A DNA stretch of 64,000 nt from Stutzerimonas stutzeri (GCF_024448955.1 NZ_JAMOIH010000007.1:124001-188000); one strand, 5' to 3'; positions 44,372 through 54,928 are shown, numbered from the stretch's first letter. Program-made: numbers and translations. The notes: generated by a model from the letters alone, not told the origin.

Positions 44372-44396
44372 AAGGGAACCTAGGGTTCCCTTTTTT
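44372..44396 (+). terminator. Rho-independent terminator after the SDR gene
   Basis: AAGGGAACC and GGTTCCCTT form a 9-bp stem around a three-base loop, followed by a run of T. Confidence 0.9.
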
Positions 44397-44410
44397 CTGA
44401 GTCCTCGACG

Positions 44411-45058
44411 TCACCAATTCTTCATTGCCTGCTCGGCAGCGGTATTCGCCGGCTTCGCCCGCAATCCGGTGGGAGCCATCTCCAATGTATAGACAGCGCC
44501 ATCAGCGATTGGCAGATAGCTGATTCGCCGGGCCTGCGCCTCGAACATCAGTGATGCGCAGCGACAACGCTGCAGCCAGTTCCAGAAATCCACTCCGCCC
44601 CAGCTATGTCCGAGCTCGACGTACGGATGATGAGCCTGATTCTGCTGCTCGACGGCCAGGTAACGCCCCGAAAGCTTCTCAAGTCGGTAGCCGGGCTTCA
44701 AACCAATCAATGCCGCCAAACCCTTCCAGTGAAGCGCCCGCAAATCGAGTTGCCAGAGATCGCCTTCCAGCGTGACAAAGCGGACATGCTTATCTTCCTC
44801 GATCCTGACTTGGTAGCGCTGTTGACCATCGGCCTGAAATGACAGCGAAGCCAGCGGCTTGCCCTGGGCGAGGGGCTGATAAGTTTTGACGTCCCAGGCA
44901 ACCAGGCCGATCAGCCCAGCCAGCGCGAGGACCAGCATACCGAAGGTGCCGCGCAACCAGCCAAGCAGCCAATTTCCGCCAAACAGCATGCGTACCGCTA
45001 TCAGTGCAATGATGAACGCGACTAGCGCGACAACCACTGCCAGCCCCAGATATTGCAT
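44411..45058 (-). CDS. Hypothetical inner-membrane protein with soluble C-terminus
   Basis: A 215-residue protein. Two hydrophobic helices (about 3-25 and 33-57) are followed by a roughly 155-residue extracytoplasmic-looking domain rich in aromatic and beta residues (RYQVRIEEDKHVRFVTLEGDLWQLDLRALHWKG region). GGAAGG precedes the ATG. A conserved pseudomonad hypothetical from its look; no function can be given. It is convergent with the SDR gene across a terminator. Confidence 0.8.
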   Translation of the reverse strand: MQYLGLAVVVALVAFIIALIAVRMLFGGNWLLGWLRGTFGMLVLALAGLIGLVAWDVKTYQPLAQGKPLASLSFQADGQQRYQVRIEEDKHVRFVTLEGDLWQLDLRALHWKGLAALIGLKPGYRLEKLSGRYLAVEQQNQAHHPYVELGHSWGGVDFWNWLQRCRCASLMFEAQARRISYLPIADGAVYTLEMAPTGLRAKPANTAAEQAMKNW

Positions 45059-45278
45059 GACCCGCCTTCCCTACAAACCTGACGGGGCATTATCCGCAGC
45101 CCCATATCATGCATCCAGCGACAGATCGGAACAGTGGCAACGAGTCGACATTCTGCTGCCTTTCTCTTGGTGAACAGCAAGGAAGCCGTGTTGAACGGCA
45201 TGCCATTGGCTTATCACGATGCAAACGGCATCATGCATCGCCTGTGATCTCCTTGTTCGCTCACGAGAACCCATACCG

Positions 45279-46055
45279 ATGCTTGAATTCGCTGCGGACC
45301 CTCTGGTGCTGGCCGCCCTCATGGCCGTAGCCTTTCTAGCAGGGTTCATCGATGCGATTGCCGGTGGGGGTGGGCTATTGACGCTACCCGCATTGCTGAC
45401 TGCGGGCCTGCCGCCGCATCTGGTTCTCGGCACCAACAAACTGTCTGCGACATTCGGCTCGGCCATGGCGAGCTACACCTTTTATCGCCGCAAGCTGTTT
45501 GATCCGGCGCAATGGCGATTCGCGCTCGTGGCCACCGCCATCGGAGCAGCGCTGGGTGCTGGACTGGCACATTTGATCCCGGCTCATTGGCTTAATCAAC
45601 TGCTGCCTTTGGTGGTTTTCGGCTGCGGACTGTATCTGCTTTTTGGTCGTGTTCCGACCACGCCACGAGCTGAGGCTGCGCCAATTGGCAAGCGCCGCCA
45701 ATGGCCACAAGGCCTGACGCTGGGTTTCTACGATGGCATAGCCGGCCCCGGTACCGGGGCATTCTGGACGGTCAGCAACATGCTTCTTTACCCACTCGAC
45801 CTGCTCAGGGCCAGCGGCGTGGCACGCAGCATGAACTTCGTTAGCAACGGTGTCGCACTCGCCGTGTTCATCATCAGCGGCCACGTTGCCTGGGCGTTGG
45901 GTATCGGGATGGGTATCGCCTTGATGGGCGGCGCCTACCTTGGCGCACGCACGGCGATCCAGGGCGGATCAAGGTTCATCCGGCCGATCTTCATTTCGGT
46001 CGTACTGGTTCTGAGCCTGCGGTTAGCCTGGCAGCATTGGTTCGGGGCGGCCTAG
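45279..46055 (+). CDS. TSUP-family (TauE/SafE, YfcA-like) transporter
   Basis: A 258-residue membrane protein with about eight helices. [28 protein letters not shown] near the start and [15 protein letters not shown] in the middle are the paired TauE/SafE motifs. This family exports or imports small sulfur-containing or organic anions. The ATG giving [12 protein letters not shown] matches the family N-terminus; its ribosome site is weak. The 3' end overlaps the convergent nudC gene by 33 bases. Confidence 0.93.
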   Translation: MLEFAADPLVLAALMAVAFLAGFIDAIAGGGGLLTLPALLTAGLPPHLVLGTNKLSATFGSAMASYTFYRRKLFDPAQWRFALVATAIGAALGAGLAHLIPAHWLNQLLPLVVFGCGLYLLFGRVPTTPRAEAAPIGKRRQWPQGLTLGFYDGIAGPGTGAFWTVSNMLLYPLDLLRASGVARSMNFVSNGVALAVFIISGHVAWALGIGMGIALMGGAYLGARTAIQGGSRFIRPIFISVVLVLSLRLAWQHWFGAA

Positions 46056-46856
46056 CCGTTGCGCCAGATACAGCTCGATCAGGTAACGTGCTATGGATTT
46101 TTGGGCCGGGAGCGCGGGCAGATCATGGATGGAGAACCAGCCGGCATCTTCGATCTCTTCAGGTTGCATCACGATTTCACCTGACGCGTAGTCGGCATGA
46201 AACCCCAGCATGAGCGAGTGCGGAAACGGCCAGCCCTGGCTGCAAATGTACCGAGGCTCTTGGATCGAAACGCCTACCTCTTCATGCACTTCGCGTCGAA
46301 CACATTGCTCCACCGATTCGCCCGGTTCAACGAAGCCTGCCAGCGTACTGTAGACACCCGGTGCGAACCGCGGTGAACGGGCCAGCAGCAGTTCGTCGCC
46401 ACGGGTGACAAGAACGATCATACTCGGGGAGATGCGCGGGTAATGATGAATGCCACAGGTCTCGCATTGCATCGCCCGCTCCGTCGGATGCTGACGCATC
46501 GGGTTGCCGCAACTGCCGCAGAAACGATGATGATTGGCCCAAGTGCCGATCTGTGCCGCGAAGCCCAGCATGCGGAATCTGTCGGTATCGTCATCCTGCA
46601 TCATGAGTTGCCGCAGACTTTGCCAGGCCGCACCTGGCACCTCGACCGGATGCGCCAATTCCAGCAAAAACACCTGGTCACCGTCGAAATAGCCCAAGCC
46701 CTGCTCGCTGAGCAGCGGTAGCTCGAGGCGTTTGAGCCAGCCTCTCGGAAACAGCACGCCATTGGCGTCGAAAAGAAAGCCATGCTGGCAATGTACGACC
46801 GCCCACCCGCCTTCGCCCGCAGGGTCAAGCAATGCCGGCTGCCAGCGCAAGCTCAT
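46023..46856 (-). CDS. nudC: NADH pyrophosphatase / NAD-cap decapping enzyme NudC
   Basis: A 277-residue Nudix hydrolase. Zinc ribbon: CGSCG...CETCG (two Cys-x2-Cys pairs). Nudix box: [22 protein letters not shown] with the catalytic glutamates. The [14 protein letters not shown] motif specific to NudC is present. It cuts NADH and removes NAD caps from RNA. The ATG overlaps the fimL stop codon by one base (TGATG), so the two are cotranscribed and coupled. Confidence 0.97.
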   Translation of the reverse strand: MSLRWQPALLDPAGEGGWAVVHCQHGFLFDANGVLFPRGWLKRLELPLLSEQGLGYFDGDQVFLLELAHPVEVPGAAWQSLRQLMMQDDDTDRFRMLGFAAQIGTWANHHRFCGSCGNPMRQHPTERAMQCETCGIHHYPRISPSMIVLVTRGDELLLARSPRFAPGVYSTLAGFVEPGESVEQCVRREVHEEVGVSIQEPRYICSQGWPFPHSLMLGFHADYASGEIVMQPEEIEDAGWFSIHDLPALPAQKSIARYLIELYLAQRLGRPEPMLPG

Positions 46857-48538
46857 CAGGCCGCCACCGGAAGACCCAATGCCTTGACGCTCTCGGTCGC
46901 GAGGTCCAGCACGCTGGCACGTGAATCGTCACGCCGCAGTATCGCTCCGCCGTCGAGGTAGTACTCAAGGCTGGTCAGCGCATCAGCCAGTGTCTCGAGC
47001 GTTTGCTCAGAGGGCATCTGCACGCCTTCGAGCATCTGTTTCTGAATGAAGTCAGCGCATGCACCGATCAGCTCGGCGGCGCGATTCTGCTCCAAGAAGT
47101 GCAGCCCGCCACGAACCGCCATCAGACTGAAGGGGACGTTAGCCAGATGCAGCTTCTCTCCGTTGGATTCCAGATAGGCAGTAATGGCGCGCTTGGCCAA
47201 TGCCAAGCCTGCGGTCGCTTCTCCGATGACAACGATGCAAGCTTCGGTGAGCTGGTGATTGGCGAACGCTTCGGCTTCATGACCTGGCTGTGCAATTTGC
47301 GGGCGCGTATCACGACGCTCGCCGCGCTCCAGGCTTGCAACCATGCTTTCGACGTATAGCACCGCATCGGCCAATTTGAGCAAAGCCGGCGAATCCGGTG
47401 CCTCCCCCGCGCTCCAGCTCGACACTGTCGCGAGCTGTGCATGCAAGGTGCTTGATGCCGAAGACAGACCGACCATTCCCAAGGTCTTTGCCAGTTTGCC
47501 CAGCAGGCTGTGCAGAGTGGCATAGGATTCGGCCGGAGCCGTTTGTCTTTCGATGAGGTCGAGCAGATCCTTGAGGCTTGCCAGTTCCTCGCGAATCGCC
47601 GATGACAACGAGCGCATCACTGCCTGACCGGGACCGGCAAGACGCTGGGACTCGTCCTCGAGAAGGTGATCGGTAAAGGGAAGCGGGCCAAGAGAAAAGA
47701 TTTCCCGAACCTGGGTAGCCATGGGTCCGTTACTTTCTGCCAGTGCAACCAGATACAGCAGCTCTTTGAGCAGAACACGCGGCGGCTCGTAGGTAGCATT
47801 GCCGGTGAGCTGTCGAAGCTCACGGTCGAGCCTGGAGAACAACTGTTTGCGCGATTGACGAGGGAGCAGCTGACCATCCAGCTGCGCCTCCACAGCTGCG
47901 CTACCCAGCCAGCACAGACGCCCTGCAGGCGTACTGGCGAACAGCAGATCCAAGCGGCTAAGCGCCCGTGCCATAAGCTTGAGGCTCGCCGCAGCGTTGT
48001 CTTCGCGAATGAAGCCAAGCAGACCGACTTGATACATCTGGCGCAAACGCCGAGCTTCGGTCGCTCGTACGGCAGGCTCCCGCACCGCTGCAACCACCGG
48101 AGGCCGGGCATGGTCTAGCCGAGCGCTGAAGAAAAAGCTTTCGGGCAACGGTGATTGCTCGCTGGCAAGGCGCAACGCATTGATCGCCGGGAGTAACAGT
48201 TCAGGCATTTCCTGACGAGTCGCGTCGACGCTTTCCAGGTAGCGCTCCAGCACGTACAGCGCGTTGCTCAGCGCGGCCAGCTGCGTATCGCGCTCGCCGC
48301 CCGCGCCAACCGGAATATCAGTTGCCAGCTGAAGCATTTCCTGTGCGAGCAGCTCGGCTCCCGTCAACTCGATGAGCTTAAGGGTCCCGCGAACCTGTTT
48401 GAGATTTTCGACAGCCTGTTGCAGCAGGCTGCCGTTATTACGGTCGATGATGAAATGCTCGAGGCTCTGCTCGGCCTCCTCCATGGTGGCGAACAACTCA
48501 TCGCGAACCAGGCTGAGTGAAGTAGCTCCGGTAACCAT
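46856..48538 (-). CDS. fimL: Type IV pilus / cAMP signalling scaffold FimL
   Basis: A 560-residue protein with the all-helical, Hpt-like architecture of FimL, the homologue of the N-terminal part of ChpA that lacks the phosphorylatable histidines. In P. aeruginosa FimL links the pilus chemosensory system to cAMP production and twitching. Leu/Ala-rich helices, length and position next to nudC and the crotonase gene support the call. GTG or ATG start within [20 protein letters not shown]. No membrane segments or signal peptide; cytoplasmic, polar in relatives. Confidence 0.85.
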   Translation of the reverse strand: MVTGATSLSLVRDELFATMEEAEQSLEHFIIDRNNGSLLQQAVENLKQVRGTLKLIELTGAELLAQEMLQLATDIPVGAGGERDTQLAALSNALYVLERYLESVDATRQEMPELLLPAINALRLASEQSPLPESFFFSARLDHARPPVVAAVREPAVRATEARRLRQMYQVGLLGFIREDNAAASLKLMARALSRLDLLFASTPAGRLCWLGSAAVEAQLDGQLLPRQSRKQLFSRLDRELRQLTGNATYEPPRVLLKELLYLVALAESNGPMATQVREIFSLGPLPFTDHLLEDESQRLAGPGQAVMRSLSSAIREELASLKDLLDLIERQTAPAESYATLHSLLGKLAKTLGMVGLSSASSTLHAQLATVSSWSAGEAPDSPALLKLADAVLYVESMVASLERGERRDTRPQIAQPGHEAEAFANHQLTEACIVVIGEATAGLALAKRAITAYLESNGEKLHLANVPFSLMAVRGGLHFLEQNRAAELIGACADFIQKQMLEGVQMPSEQTLETLADALTSLEYYLDGGAILRRDDSRASVLDLATESVKALGLPVAA

Positions 48539-48575
48539 GCCTAGCGCGCCTCCCGCGCAACGTTTAGATGGTTCA

Positions 48576-49388
48576 TCAGTCGGCGAAATCCGGTTTCTGT
48601 TTGCTCATATGAGCGGCCATGGCGACTTTGAGATCGGCCGACTGAAGCATTGCCGCATTCCAGGTAGCGATGTACTCGAGGCCATCGTCGACACGGTGGT
48701 CACGCATATAGCGGATCATTTGTTTGGTGCCGCGAATAGCGACCGGCGACTTCGCGGCGATCTCAGCCGCGAGTGCGAATACGGCAGCCATGAGGGCGGG
48801 TTGGTCGGTATACGCCCGATTGACCAAACCAATGGACTGCGCTTCCTGTCCATCTACGCTTCGTCCGGTATAGGCGAGTTCGCGCATCATTCCATCGCCG
48901 ATGATCCGCGGCAGGCGTTGCAGCGTGCCGACATCCGCAGCCATGCCCATGTCGATCTCCTTGATGGAGAATTGCGCATCGAGCGTGCTGTAACGCATAT
49001 CGCATGCGGCGATGAGATCTATTGCACCGCCGATGCAATAACCCTGGATGGCTGCGATAACCGGCTTTCGGCAGTTATCCACTGTATTGAACGAGGCCTG
49101 AAGCTTAAGTATCTGGCGGCGCAGGCTTTCTGCGTTGCGCCCGATATCCGTGCCCATCTGCATGGCGGCTTGTGCCAGCAACTGAAGATCGATACCGGCC
49201 GAAAAATGTTTGCCCTCTCCGGACAACACGACCACCCTTACCTCATCCGTATCGTCAATCCATTGAAAGATCTCAACGATTTCGCTCCAGAACGCAGCGT
49301 TCATGGCGTTGAGCTTGTCCGGCCGGTTGATCGCTACATAAGCGACTTTGTCCTTCAACTCCACACGGAAGGCTTGGTATTCAGTCAC
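48576..49388 (-). CDS. Crotonase, dienoyl-CoA-isomerase-like
   Basis: A 270-residue enoyl-CoA hydratase/isomerase. The oxyanion-hole segments are FSAGIDLQLLAQ and QGYCIGGAIDL. KEIDMGMAADVGTLQRLP places Glu144 and Asp152 eight residues apart, the pattern used by delta3,5-delta2,4-dienoyl-CoA isomerase (ECH1), so isomerisation of unsaturated acyl-CoAs is more likely than plain hydration. GTG start with GAGG upstream. It follows ldcA in the same direction, separated by two hairpins; cotranscription is uncertain. Confidence 0.88.
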   Translation of the reverse strand: MTEYQAFRVELKDKVAYVAINRPDKLNAMNAAFWSEIVEIFQWIDDTDEVRVVVLSGEGKHFSAGIDLQLLAQAAMQMGTDIGRNAESLRRQILKLQASFNTVDNCRKPVIAAIQGYCIGGAIDLIAACDMRYSTLDAQFSIKEIDMGMAADVGTLQRLPRIIGDGMMRELAYTGRSVDGQEAQSIGLVNRAYTDQPALMAAVFALAAEIAAKSPVAIRGTKQMIRYMRDHRVDDGLEYIATWNAAMLQSADLKVAMAAHMSKQKPDFAD

Positions 49389-49409
49389 GCTATCATCCTC
49401 GACAGCCGA

Positions 49410-49456
49410 GGCACCTCAGTGCCTGAAACAGTGGGACAGTCCCTCCCCAGGGACTG
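49410..49456. other. Two tandem hairpins between ldcA and the crotonase gene
   Basis: GGCAC-CTCA-GTGCC (49410-49423) and CAGTCCCT-CCCC-AGGGACTG (49437-49456) are both perfect. Neither has a strong T run. They may weaken read-through from ldcA or shape the crotonase leader. Confidence 0.55.
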
Positions 49457-49575
49457 CTCTCAGCCGAACAACTATAACAACAGCCGGGTGAAAGTCGATG
49501 CAGGAGGTTGTGATCCAGCCCACGGCCTTGCGCAACATCAGCTTTGACATTCGGCGATACCGGCAAGGCGGCCAA

Positions 49576-51828
49576 TCAACCTTCCAAGATGCAATCGACC
49601 GTATAGCGCATGCCGTCCGGATGATCCTCAAGCTGCAGCCCATGGACATCGGCATCGAAGCCCGGAAAGCGCGCGGCGAAACGTTGCGCGAATTGGAGGT
49701 AGTCGAGTATCGAGCGCGTCTCGGCAGTGAACCGCTCGCCTGGCATGATCAGCGGAATCCCAGGCGGATAAGGCACCAGCATCACAGCGGCGATACGGCC
49801 CTCCAGCGCTTCGATGGGCACCGCCTCCACCTCGCCACGGACCAGCTTGTCATAGGCATCAGCCGGTTTCATCGCCAACGCCGGTAGCGCCGTATACATC
49901 CGCCGCATGGCTCTGGCGGTCGCATTCTCCCGATAGCAGTCATGCAACGAATCGCAGAGGTCTCGCAGCCCCATGCCGACGTACTGGCTGCCGCCGGCCT
50001 GCACTACGGAGGGCAGTGCATCACACAGCGGTACGTTGTTGTCATAGTGCCGTTTGAACTCCAGCAGCTCGGTTAGCAAAGTGCTCCACTTGCCTTTGGT
50101 GATCCCCATGGAAAACAAAACAAGGATCGAGTAGAGACCAGTTTTTTCCACCACCAAGCCTCGCTCCCAGAGAAATTTGCTGACGACGGCCGCGGGAATA
50201 CCCCGCTCGCCGAGCTTGCCACCGGCGGTAAGCCCCGGAGTGACCAACGTGACCTTGATCGGATCGAGCAGCACGTAGTCATTCACGACGTCGCCGAAAC
50301 CATGCCAGTCCGCTTCAGGCTCCAGCAACCAGTCCGCCGTGACCAGCTCGTCGGCCCCGTCCGCCGCCGTGGGCTGCCAGATGCTGAACCACCAGTCGCC
50401 CGCAGGTAGATGCTGCCGAAGATTGGCCAGCGCTCGCCGAAAGCTCAGCGCCTCGTCGAAGGTCTCCTGAATCAACGAGCGGCCAGCAGGGCCTTCCATC
50501 ATGGCCGAAGCCACATCGAGCGATGCGAGGATGCCGTATTGTGGCGACGTCGAGATATGCATCATGAAGGCTTCATTGAAGCGATCTCGATCCAGCTGTC
50601 GCTGCTTGCTATCGAGCACATGGATCATCGAGGCCTGGCTGAACGCCGCCAGCACCTTGTGCGTCGAGTGGGTGGTGAACACCAGGGGCCCTTGCTCACG
50701 CGTGTCCATTCCATAGCGGCCGTCATAGAACTCGTGAAACGCGGCATAGGCGTACCAGGCCTCGTCGAAATGCAGCACATCGACGCTGTTCCCGAGGGTT
50801 CGCTTGATCAGGTTGGCGTTATAACAGAGGCCGTCGTAGGTGGAGTTGGTCACGACCGCCAGCTTCACCCTCGGCGCACGCCCGCGGGTCAGCGGGTTGG
50901 CATCGATCTTGGCCTGTATCGACGCCTGTGAAAACTCCTCGAGCGGGATGGGGCCGATGATGCCGAGTTCGTTGCGTGATGGCACCAGATAGAGCGGAAT
51001 CGCGCCGGTCATGATGATCGAGTGCAGTATCGACTTGTGGCAGTTACGGTCCACCAGTACGAGGTCGTCGCGCGCCACCATCGAGTGCCAGACGATCTTG
51101 TTGGCGGTCGACGTGCCATTAATGACGAAAAACGTATGATCGGCGCCAAAATTGCGCGCCGCACGCGCCTCGGCTGCCGCCAGCGGGCCTGTGTGATCGA
51201 GCAGCGAGCCGAGCTCGGGCACCGATACCGACAGATCGGATCGCAGCGTGTTTTCGCCGAAAAACTGGTGAAATGCCTGGCCGACCGGGCTCTTGCGAAA
51301 AGCAACCCCACCGCCATGACCCGGCGTGTGCCACGAATAATTCGAGTCGCCCGTATGCTGAACCAGCGCGCGGAAAAACGGGGGCAGCAGGCCCTCCAGA
51401 TAGGCGCGTGTAGCTCGTGCCACCTGCCGCGCCAGAAAAGGCACCGTATCCTCGAAGAGATACAGCAGCCCACGCAGCTCATTCAGATCGGCCATCGCTT
51501 CGGCCGGAGCGTTCTCGATGGTGATCTGCTCGCCCAACGCAAATATAGGAAGCTGTGGCGCACGACGCCGGGCAACGCGGATCAGCCCTACGACGTCCTG
51601 CAGCAGTCGCTGGTTCTCACCCGCACCTTCGGCAGCGACCAGAATGCAGGCCAAGCCATGGTGCGTCGAAGCGACGATACGGCCTTCAGCAGCGCTTGCG
51701 GTAGGAAGAATATGAAAGCCGTCGCGCTCGAGCTCAGTCGCGATTTCGCGAACCCGCTCGCCGGCGACGGTATCAGCCTTGATGTCGCGATGAACGATAA
51801 GGATGGGAAATTTCAGATCTTTGTACAT
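49576..51828 (-). CDS. ldcA: Lysine/arginine/ornithine decarboxylase (LdcA type)
   Basis: A 750-residue fold-type-I PLP decarboxylase. An N-terminal wing/receiver-like domain (about 1-130) precedes the PLP domain, with GHGGGVAF, the SNYSWHTPGH segment, and Lys391 in THSTHK as the PLP-binding residue. A C-terminal domain has YPPGIPLIMPGE. The closest named relative by position and size is P. aeruginosa LdcA, a lysine decarboxylase that supports polyamine (cadaverine) synthesis and lysine catabolism. Arginine or ornithine as substrate cannot be excluded. Confidence 0.9.
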   Translation of the reverse strand: MYKDLKFPILIVHRDIKADTVAGERVREIATELERDGFHILPTASAAEGRIVASTHHGLACILVAAEGAGENQRLLQDVVGLIRVARRRAPQLPIFALGEQITIENAPAEAMADLNELRGLLYLFEDTVPFLARQVARATRAYLEGLLPPFFRALVQHTGDSNYSWHTPGHGGGVAFRKSPVGQAFHQFFGENTLRSDLSVSVPELGSLLDHTGPLAAAEARAARNFGADHTFFVINGTSTANKIVWHSMVARDDLVLVDRNCHKSILHSIIMTGAIPLYLVPSRNELGIIGPIPLEEFSQASIQAKIDANPLTRGRAPRVKLAVVTNSTYDGLCYNANLIKRTLGNSVDVLHFDEAWYAYAAFHEFYDGRYGMDTREQGPLVFTTHSTHKVLAAFSQASMIHVLDSKQRQLDRDRFNEAFMMHISTSPQYGILASLDVASAMMEGPAGRSLIQETFDEALSFRRALANLRQHLPAGDWWFSIWQPTAADGADELVTADWLLEPEADWHGFGDVVNDYVLLDPIKVTLVTPGLTAGGKLGERGIPAAVVSKFLWERGLVVEKTGLYSILVLFSMGITKGKWSTLLTELLEFKRHYDNNVPLCDALPSVVQAGGSQYVGMGLRDLCDSLHDCYRENATARAMRRMYTALPALAMKPADAYDKLVRGEVEAVPIEALEGRIAAVMLVPYPPGIPLIMPGERFTAETRSILDYLQFAQRFAARFPGFDADVHGLQLEDHPDGMRYTVDCILEG

Positions 51829-51941
51829 GAGTGCTTCCTGAGAGCGTTCCCCTTCAGCGTAGAAGGTCCGCCCCCAAGCACCAAGCGTGAAATGCGATTG
51901 CGCCAGGCTGACGCGGCAAAACCTACGTCAGCGCTAAAGAT

Positions 51942-52703
51942 TCAAGCAGGCAAGGCTTCCGCCTCGATGTCGGCGGGGTGTTCCAGCTGAACCCAGAGCG
52001 GTGCTGCTCCCGACGCTTTTTCAATCGCCTGCATGCGCGCCGCATGTGCAGCGACTTCTTCGGCGCTGGCGCGAATGACCAAGGTTCCAGCTCTATCGGC
52101 AGGCAGACGCCGAATCGGCGTCGCCTGTTGGCGGCCGCCGTTTTCAGAATCGGCGCCGTCCCCGGCCAGGGACAGATTGGTCTGCCCGCCCGTCATCGTC
52201 AGGAAGACGTCGGCGAGAATTTCCGCATCGAGCAAAGCGCCGTGCAGATCGCGACCGGAGTTGTCTACCCCGTAACGCTTGCACAACGCATCGAGGCTAT
52301 TGCGCTGCCCCGGATGACGCTCACGGGCCATTAGCAGGGTGTCGAGAATGCTGCAGTGATCGCTCAGCTCGGCGCGATCCTGCTGTCCGAGCAGAGCGAA
52401 CTCGTTGTTGATGAAGCCGACGTCGAACGCTGCGTTGTGAATGATCAGCTGGGCGCCCTTGATGAATTCGAAGAACTCATCGGCGATATCCTTGAACCGT
52501 GGTTTATCGGTCAGGAAATCATTGGTGATGCCGTGGACCGCGATCGCGCCCTCGTCCACTTCGCGATCCGGTTGCAGATACACGTGATAATGCCGACCGG
52601 TAAGGCGGCGACCGATGACTTCGACACAGCCGATCTCGATGATCCGGTGGCCGTCGGTCACCGGCATGCCAGTGGTTTCGGTATCCAGCACTACGCTACG
52701 CAT
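51942..52703 (-). CDS. dnaQ: DNA polymerase III epsilon subunit
   Basis: A 253-residue 3'-5' proofreading exonuclease. Exo I is LDTETTGM (Asp7, Glu9), Exo II is HNAAFDVGFINNEF, and Exo III is HGALLDAEILADV. The clamp-binding QTNLSLA segment follows the exonuclease, then the C-terminal tail that binds the alpha subunit. Standard length. It is the third gene of a methyltransferase-rnhA-dnaQ operon, 11 bases after rnhA. Confidence 0.97.
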   Translation of the reverse strand: MRSVVLDTETTGMPVTDGHRIIEIGCVEVIGRRLTGRHYHVYLQPDREVDEGAIAVHGITNDFLTDKPRFKDIADEFFEFIKGAQLIIHNAAFDVGFINNEFALLGQQDRAELSDHCSILDTLLMARERHPGQRNSLDALCKRYGVDNSGRDLHGALLDAEILADVFLTMTGGQTNLSLAGDGADSENGGRQQATPIRRLPADRAGTLVIRASAEEVAAHAARMQAIEKASGAAPLWVQLEHPADIEAEALPA

Positions 52704-52714
52704 ATTTCACTCAC

Positions 52715-53167
52715 TCAAGCGGTTTGTCGTTTGGCCTGCACTACGCCGCGATTGGCCAGAAGATCGGCGCGCTCGTTACCCGGGTGGCCGGTATGCCCGC
52801 GCACCCACTGCCAGCTCACCTGATGACGATTGACCTGCTCATCCAGCAATCGCCATAGATCAGCATTTTTTACCGGTTGCTTGGTAGCTGTCTTCCAGCC
52901 GCGCTTCTTCCAGTTGGGCATCCAGTCGTTGATGCCCTGCATGACATATTGGGAGTCGGTTACCAATCGCACCGGGCATGACCTTTTCAGCTCCTCCAAT
53001 GCGCGAATCGCCGCCATCAGCTCCATACGGTTGTTGGTAGTGCCCGCTTCGCCCCCCCAAAGTTCGCGCTCTACACCTTTATAGATAAGCAGCGCGCCCC
53101 AGCCACCGGGACCAGGATTACCCTTGCAGGCGCCATCTGTGTATATCTCGACTATGTCATCACTCAT
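52715..53167 (-). CDS. rnhA: Ribonuclease HI
   Basis: A 150-residue RNase HI that cuts RNA in RNA-DNA hybrids. The four catalytic acids are visible: Asp11 in [11 protein letters not shown], Glu in RMELMAA, Asp in VTDSQYV, and Asp in ERADLLAN near the end. Length matches E. coli (155). It sits between a methyltransferase gene (15 bases) and dnaQ (11 bases), a widely conserved order. Confidence 0.98.
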   Translation of the reverse strand: MSDDIVEIYTDGACKGNPGPGGWGALLIYKGVERELWGGEAGTTNNRMELMAAIRALEELKRSCPVRLVTDSQYVMQGINDWMPNWKKRGWKTATKQPVKNADLWRLLDEQVNRHQVSWQWVRGHTGHPGNERADLLANRGVVQAKRQTA

Positions 53168-53182
53168 GAAGGATGTTCGACC

Positions 53183-53938
53183 TTACTGTTCGGCATCGCG
53201 GCGGCTGACTTTCGCCACCGGCATTGGTAACAGCTGACCCATACGCTCCCGACGACTTTGCCGCAGAGGACGCAGCCCCACCATCAGCTTTCGCGCCACC
53301 AGCAGGTAGAAACCGCCAGTAGGCATTTGCAGCCGTTGGCCGGCGATCTCCATACCGGACAATCGCGCCTGCCAAGCGCTCGAAGAAAGCGGCGGACAAT
53401 AGCACCCGAACCGACGTTTCTCCAGTGCGAATCCGAGCAGGTTCAGCCAATCGCCGACGCGTGTGGGGCGGATGCAACGAGCGTGGCGAAAGGCCTTGCG
53501 TGACAGCAAACGCGCCGCCCCCCAGGCACTCCACGGATTGACCCCGACGATCACCAGATGGCCGCCCGGCCGAACGCTACGAGCTGCTTCGCGCAGCAAG
53601 GCATGCGGTGACAGGCTGAAGTCGAGGCCATGCTGAACCACGACGACATCAGCGGCATGTTCACCGATCGGCCAAGATTGCTCTTCGCAAACGATCTCGA
53701 CTCCGGGAAGCGGCGGCCCCAGCCGGACACTGCGCTTGATTTTTTGCGACTCGATCGGAGCGCTTGCAAAAGGGCCGTAGTGCACCAGATAACTGCCAAA
53801 ACAACGCGATAGCTGTTGATCGATCGCCTGCTGCTCCTGCGTCAGCAATTGACGGCCCGACGGGCTGTCGAACCAGGCGCTGGCATCGTTCATTAGCGAC
53901 AGCCAGCGGTCATCCGACTTGGTACAAGACTCACTCAT
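53183..53938 (-). CDS. SAM-dependent methyltransferase, YafS-like
   Basis: A 251-residue class I methyltransferase-like protein. A weak motif I lies around ADVVVVQHGLDF, followed by LLREAARSVRPGGHLVIVGVNPWS, the post-motif typical of the Methyltransf_11 group. The N-terminus (MSESCTKSDDRWLSLMNDASAWFDSPSGRQLL) matches the family upstream of rnhA. The substrate is unknown. It is the first gene of the leftward operon with rnhA and dnaQ, divergent from gloB. Confidence 0.88.
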   Translation of the reverse strand: MSESCTKSDDRWLSLMNDASAWFDSPSGRQLLTQEQQAIDQQLSRCFGSYLVHYGPFASAPIESQKIKRSVRLGPPLPGVEIVCEEQSWPIGEHAADVVVVQHGLDFSLSPHALLREAARSVRPGGHLVIVGVNPWSAWGAARLLSRKAFRHARCIRPTRVGDWLNLLGFALEKRRFGCYCPPLSSSAWQARLSGMEIAGQRLQMPTGGFYLLVARKLMVGLRPLRQSRRERMGQLLPMPVAKVSRRDAEQ

Positions 53939-53953
53939 GGTTAGCCTCCGTTC

Positions 53954-53973
53954 ATCGGTTCGGCCGAACCGAT
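53954..53973. promoter_or_regulatory. 20-bp perfect palindrome in the methyltransferase/gloB promoter region
   Basis: CGGTTCGGCCGAACCG with matching flanks (ATC...GAT) is a perfect palindrome 15 bases upstream of the methyltransferase start and about 75 bases before gloB. A further half-site-like CGGTTC lies at 53987. It could bind a regulator dimer or form a cruciform or hairpin; no family was recognised. Confidence 0.5.
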
Positions 53974-54049
53974 AAATGCTACCGGTCGGTTCAACTTTCC
54001 AGTTCGACTGCTAGGATGCGCCTTTGCTAATGACTTGGCGACCGGTCCC

Positions 54050-54829
54050 ATGTTGAAAATCGAAGCACTGCCCGCGTTCATCGACAACTACATATGGCTG
54101 CTCCTGGATCCTGAGCAACGTCGCTGCGTAGCGGTGGACCCAGGCGATGCCGCCCCCGTTCAGACGTGGCTGGACGCGCATCCCGACTGGCGTCTGACCG
54201 ATATATTGATAACCCATCACCACCACGATCATGTGGGCGGGGTGCAGCAACTCAAGACCCGACATGGAGCCAGGATCTACGGCCCGGCCGCAGAGAATAT
54301 TCCTGCCCGGGACGAGGCTCTAGTCGATGGACAACGCATCCGCATCCTCGATCACGATCTAGACGTCATCGATGTACCCGGCCATACCAGCGGCCATATC
54401 GCCTACTATCATGACAACCCTCAGGATCCTTGGCTGCTGAGCGGCGACACCCTCTTTGCCGCAGGCTGCGGTCGCCTTTTCGAGGGGACCGCAGCCCAGA
54501 TGTTCAACTCACTAGGACGACTGGCAGCGCTGCCGGCGCAAACACGCGTTTATTGCACGCACGAATACACCTTGAGCAATTTGCGTTTTGCCCAAGCGGT
54601 CGAGCCGGGCAACCCGGCGATTGCCGAGCGCCTCGAACGAGTCGTCCAGATGCGTGAGGCGAAACGCATCACCCTCCCCTCTGATCTACGCACCGAGCTG
54701 GCCACAAATCCCTTTCTGCGTAGCACCGAGCCGGTCGTGGCCGCTGCGGCAAGCCGACACGCAGGGCGCGAACTTGCCACAGCGGAAGCCGTTTTCGCGG
54801 CCCTGCGTGCCTGGAAAGATAGCTTCTGA
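54050..54829 (+). CDS. gloB: Hydroxyacylglutathione hydrolase (glyoxalase II)
   Basis: A 259-residue metallo-beta-lactamase-fold enzyme that hydrolyses S-lactoylglutathione in methylglyoxal detoxification. [10 protein letters not shown] is the two-metal-binding motif; VPGHTSGH and [17 protein letters not shown] supply further ligands; [13 protein letters not shown] is the family's C-terminal signature. Usual length. The ATG giving [10 protein letters not shown] aligns with the family; there is no ribosome site, and a TTG five codons earlier is an alternative start. TAGGAT may be the -10 box. Confidence 0.96.
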   Translation: MLKIEALPAFIDNYIWLLLDPEQRRCVAVDPGDAAPVQTWLDAHPDWRLTDILITHHHHDHVGGVQQLKTRHGARIYGPAAENIPARDEALVDGQRIRILDHDLDVIDVPGHTSGHIAYYHDNPQDPWLLSGDTLFAAGCGRLFEGTAAQMFNSLGRLAALPAQTRVYCTHEYTLSNLRFAQAVEPGNPAIAERLERVVQMREAKRITLPSDLRTELATNPFLRSTEPVVAAAASRHAGRELATAEAVFAALRAWKDSF

Positions 54830-54928
54830 CGGAGTCGACCATTCCCCAAAAACAGGTTCGTCGGGTTGACCCACCGGAACGGCATTCCTACACTCCCTCG
54901 AATTTGCGCCAAGGGAACCCTTCAGCCA

